A DNA stretch of 6,967 nt from an uncultured Caryophanales bacterium (GTDB taxonomy: Bacteria > Bacillota_I > Bacilli_A > RF39 > UBA660). Below are positions 6,266 to 6,967 of the stretch, in pieces. The stretch spans positions 1 through 6,967 of the forward strand of contig CAMNDO010000031.1 in the NCBI GenBank assembly GCA_946535455.1, written 5' to 3'. The first letter of the stretch is position 1; each line of letters opens with the position of its first letter. The position numbers and the translations under genes were made by a program. The notes under the pieces were generated by a model. That model searched no databases. It saw nothing but the letters and a program-made list of their open reading frames with translations, and was not told the DNA's origin.

Positions 6266-6967
6266 ATGACGACAGATGATTTTGATTATGAATTACCCGA
6301 AAACTTAATTGCACAAACACCATTAGAAAAAAGAGATTCCTCTAAGTTGTTGGTATTAGAAAAAGAAACCGGAAACATTTCTCATCATGTTTTTTCGGAT
6401 ATTTTGGATTATTTAGAAAAAGGAGATACTTTGGTGTTAAATAATACGAAAGTATTACCTGCAAGACTATTAGGAGAAAAAGAAGAAACCAAAGCGGTTA
6501 TTGAAGTATTATTATTAAAAAATAGGAAAGACGATGAATGGGAATGTTTGGTAAAACCTGCTAGAAGAATTAAAGTAGGAACCATTGTTTCTTTTGGAGA
6601 TGGAATTTTAAAAGCAAAGTGTTTAGAAGAGAAAGAAGAAGGAATTCGACTTTTTGAGTTTATCTATTCTGGAATCTTTTTAGAAAAATTAGAACAATTG
6701 GGAAAAATGCCACTACCTCCTTATATTCATGAACAATTAGAAGATCAAAATCGTTATCAAACGGTTTATGCTCGTGAATTAGGAAGTGCAGCAGCTCCTA
6801 CAGCAGGTCTTCATTTTACAGAAGAATTATTAGAAAAAATAAAAGAAAAAGGAATACACATTGGATATGTAACCCTTCATGTAGGATTGGGCACATTCCG
6901 TCCGGTATCGGTCCAAAATGTAGCAGATCACAAGATGCATTCAGAGTATTATTCTATGTCGCAAGAA
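6266..6967 (+). CDS. queA: S-adenosylmethionine:tRNA ribosyltransferase-isomerase QueA, 3'-partial
   Basis: QueA moves the ribosyl part of S-adenosylmethionine onto preQ1 already inserted at the wobble base of tRNAs for Tyr, His, Asn and Asp, forming epoxyqueuosine. The first 234 codons are present; the family is about 340 residues, so roughly 105 are beyond the right edge. Family signatures in order are [19 protein letters not shown] (6-24), [10 protein letters not shown] (59-68), GKMPLPPYI (146-154), RYQTVYAR (163-170), [13 protein letters not shown] (173-185), [13 protein letters not shown] (202-214) and HKMHSEYY (222-229). No frameshift or missing motif is seen. It follows ruvB by 61 bases containing a hairpin. 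In many Firmicutes queA and tgt follow ruvAB, so tgt may lie next (inference). Confidence 0.96.
   Translation, partial: MTTDDFDYELPENLIAQTPLEKRDSSKLLVLEKETGNISHHVFSDILDYLEKGDTLVLNNTKVLPARLLGEKEETKAVIEVLLLKNRKDDEWECLVKPARRIKVGTIVSFGDGILKAKCLEEKEEGIRLFEFIYSGIFLEKLEQLGKMPLPPYIHEQLEDQNRYQTVYARELGSAAAPTAGLHFTEELLEKIKEKGIHIGYVTLHVGLGTFRPVSVQNVADHKMHSEYYSMSQE

Noticed and set aside
4740..6323. Minus-strand reading frames opposite ruvA, ruvB and queA
   Set aside because: They lie opposite strongly conserved motifs and read as low-complexity Ser/Thr/Phe-rich shadows.
1..6967. CRISPR array, insertion sequence, tRNA or rRNA
   Set aside because: No regularly spaced repeats, terminal inverted repeats, transposase motifs or RNA-gene sequences were seen.

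Overview
The window is strongly A+T-rich DNA from a low-GC Firmicute, most likely a member of the Bacilli. An uncultured gut lineage of the Erysipelotrichales/RF39 kind is my inference and is not proven. The basis is GGTGA- or GGAG-type ribosome sites, TATAAT promoters, compact U-tailed terminators and a ruvA-ruvB-queA gene order that is common in this phylum. All legible genes are on the plus strand. All six stop codons seen are TAA. No gene needs UGA to be read as tryptophan, so the standard bacterial code fits.

Left part (1-2607): three uncharacterised genes for membrane-anchored surface proteins. The first gene runs in from the left edge and ends in a hairpin terminator. The second encodes a 446-residue single-pass membrane protein with six cysteines outside the membrane, and it has its own promoter with a palindrome upstream. 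The third is a shortened paralogue of the first. It keeps the start of the outer domain and its last ~25 residues, but lacks about 90 residues in between. Its membrane-anchor start codon also seems to be separated from the reading frame by a one-base shift at a run of nine A.

Right part (2608-6967): housekeeping genes. A long-chain acyl-CoA synthetase-like gene stands alone between its own promoter and terminator. Next comes ruvA-ruvB, the branch-migration motor for Holliday junctions, led by a promoter with a possible LexA (SOS) site. A hairpin separates ruvB from queA (queuosine synthesis), which is cut by the right edge after 234 codons. The acyl-CoA synthetase and ruvA genes share an almost identical -10-to-start-codon segment that leaves only about 11 bases of leader.

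I see no mobile element, CRISPR array, RNA gene or defence system. The most unusual part is the set of surface-protein genes, especially the paralogue pair and the apparent frameshift. All gaps between genes are shorter than 150 bases and are described below as terminators, promoters or ribosome sites.
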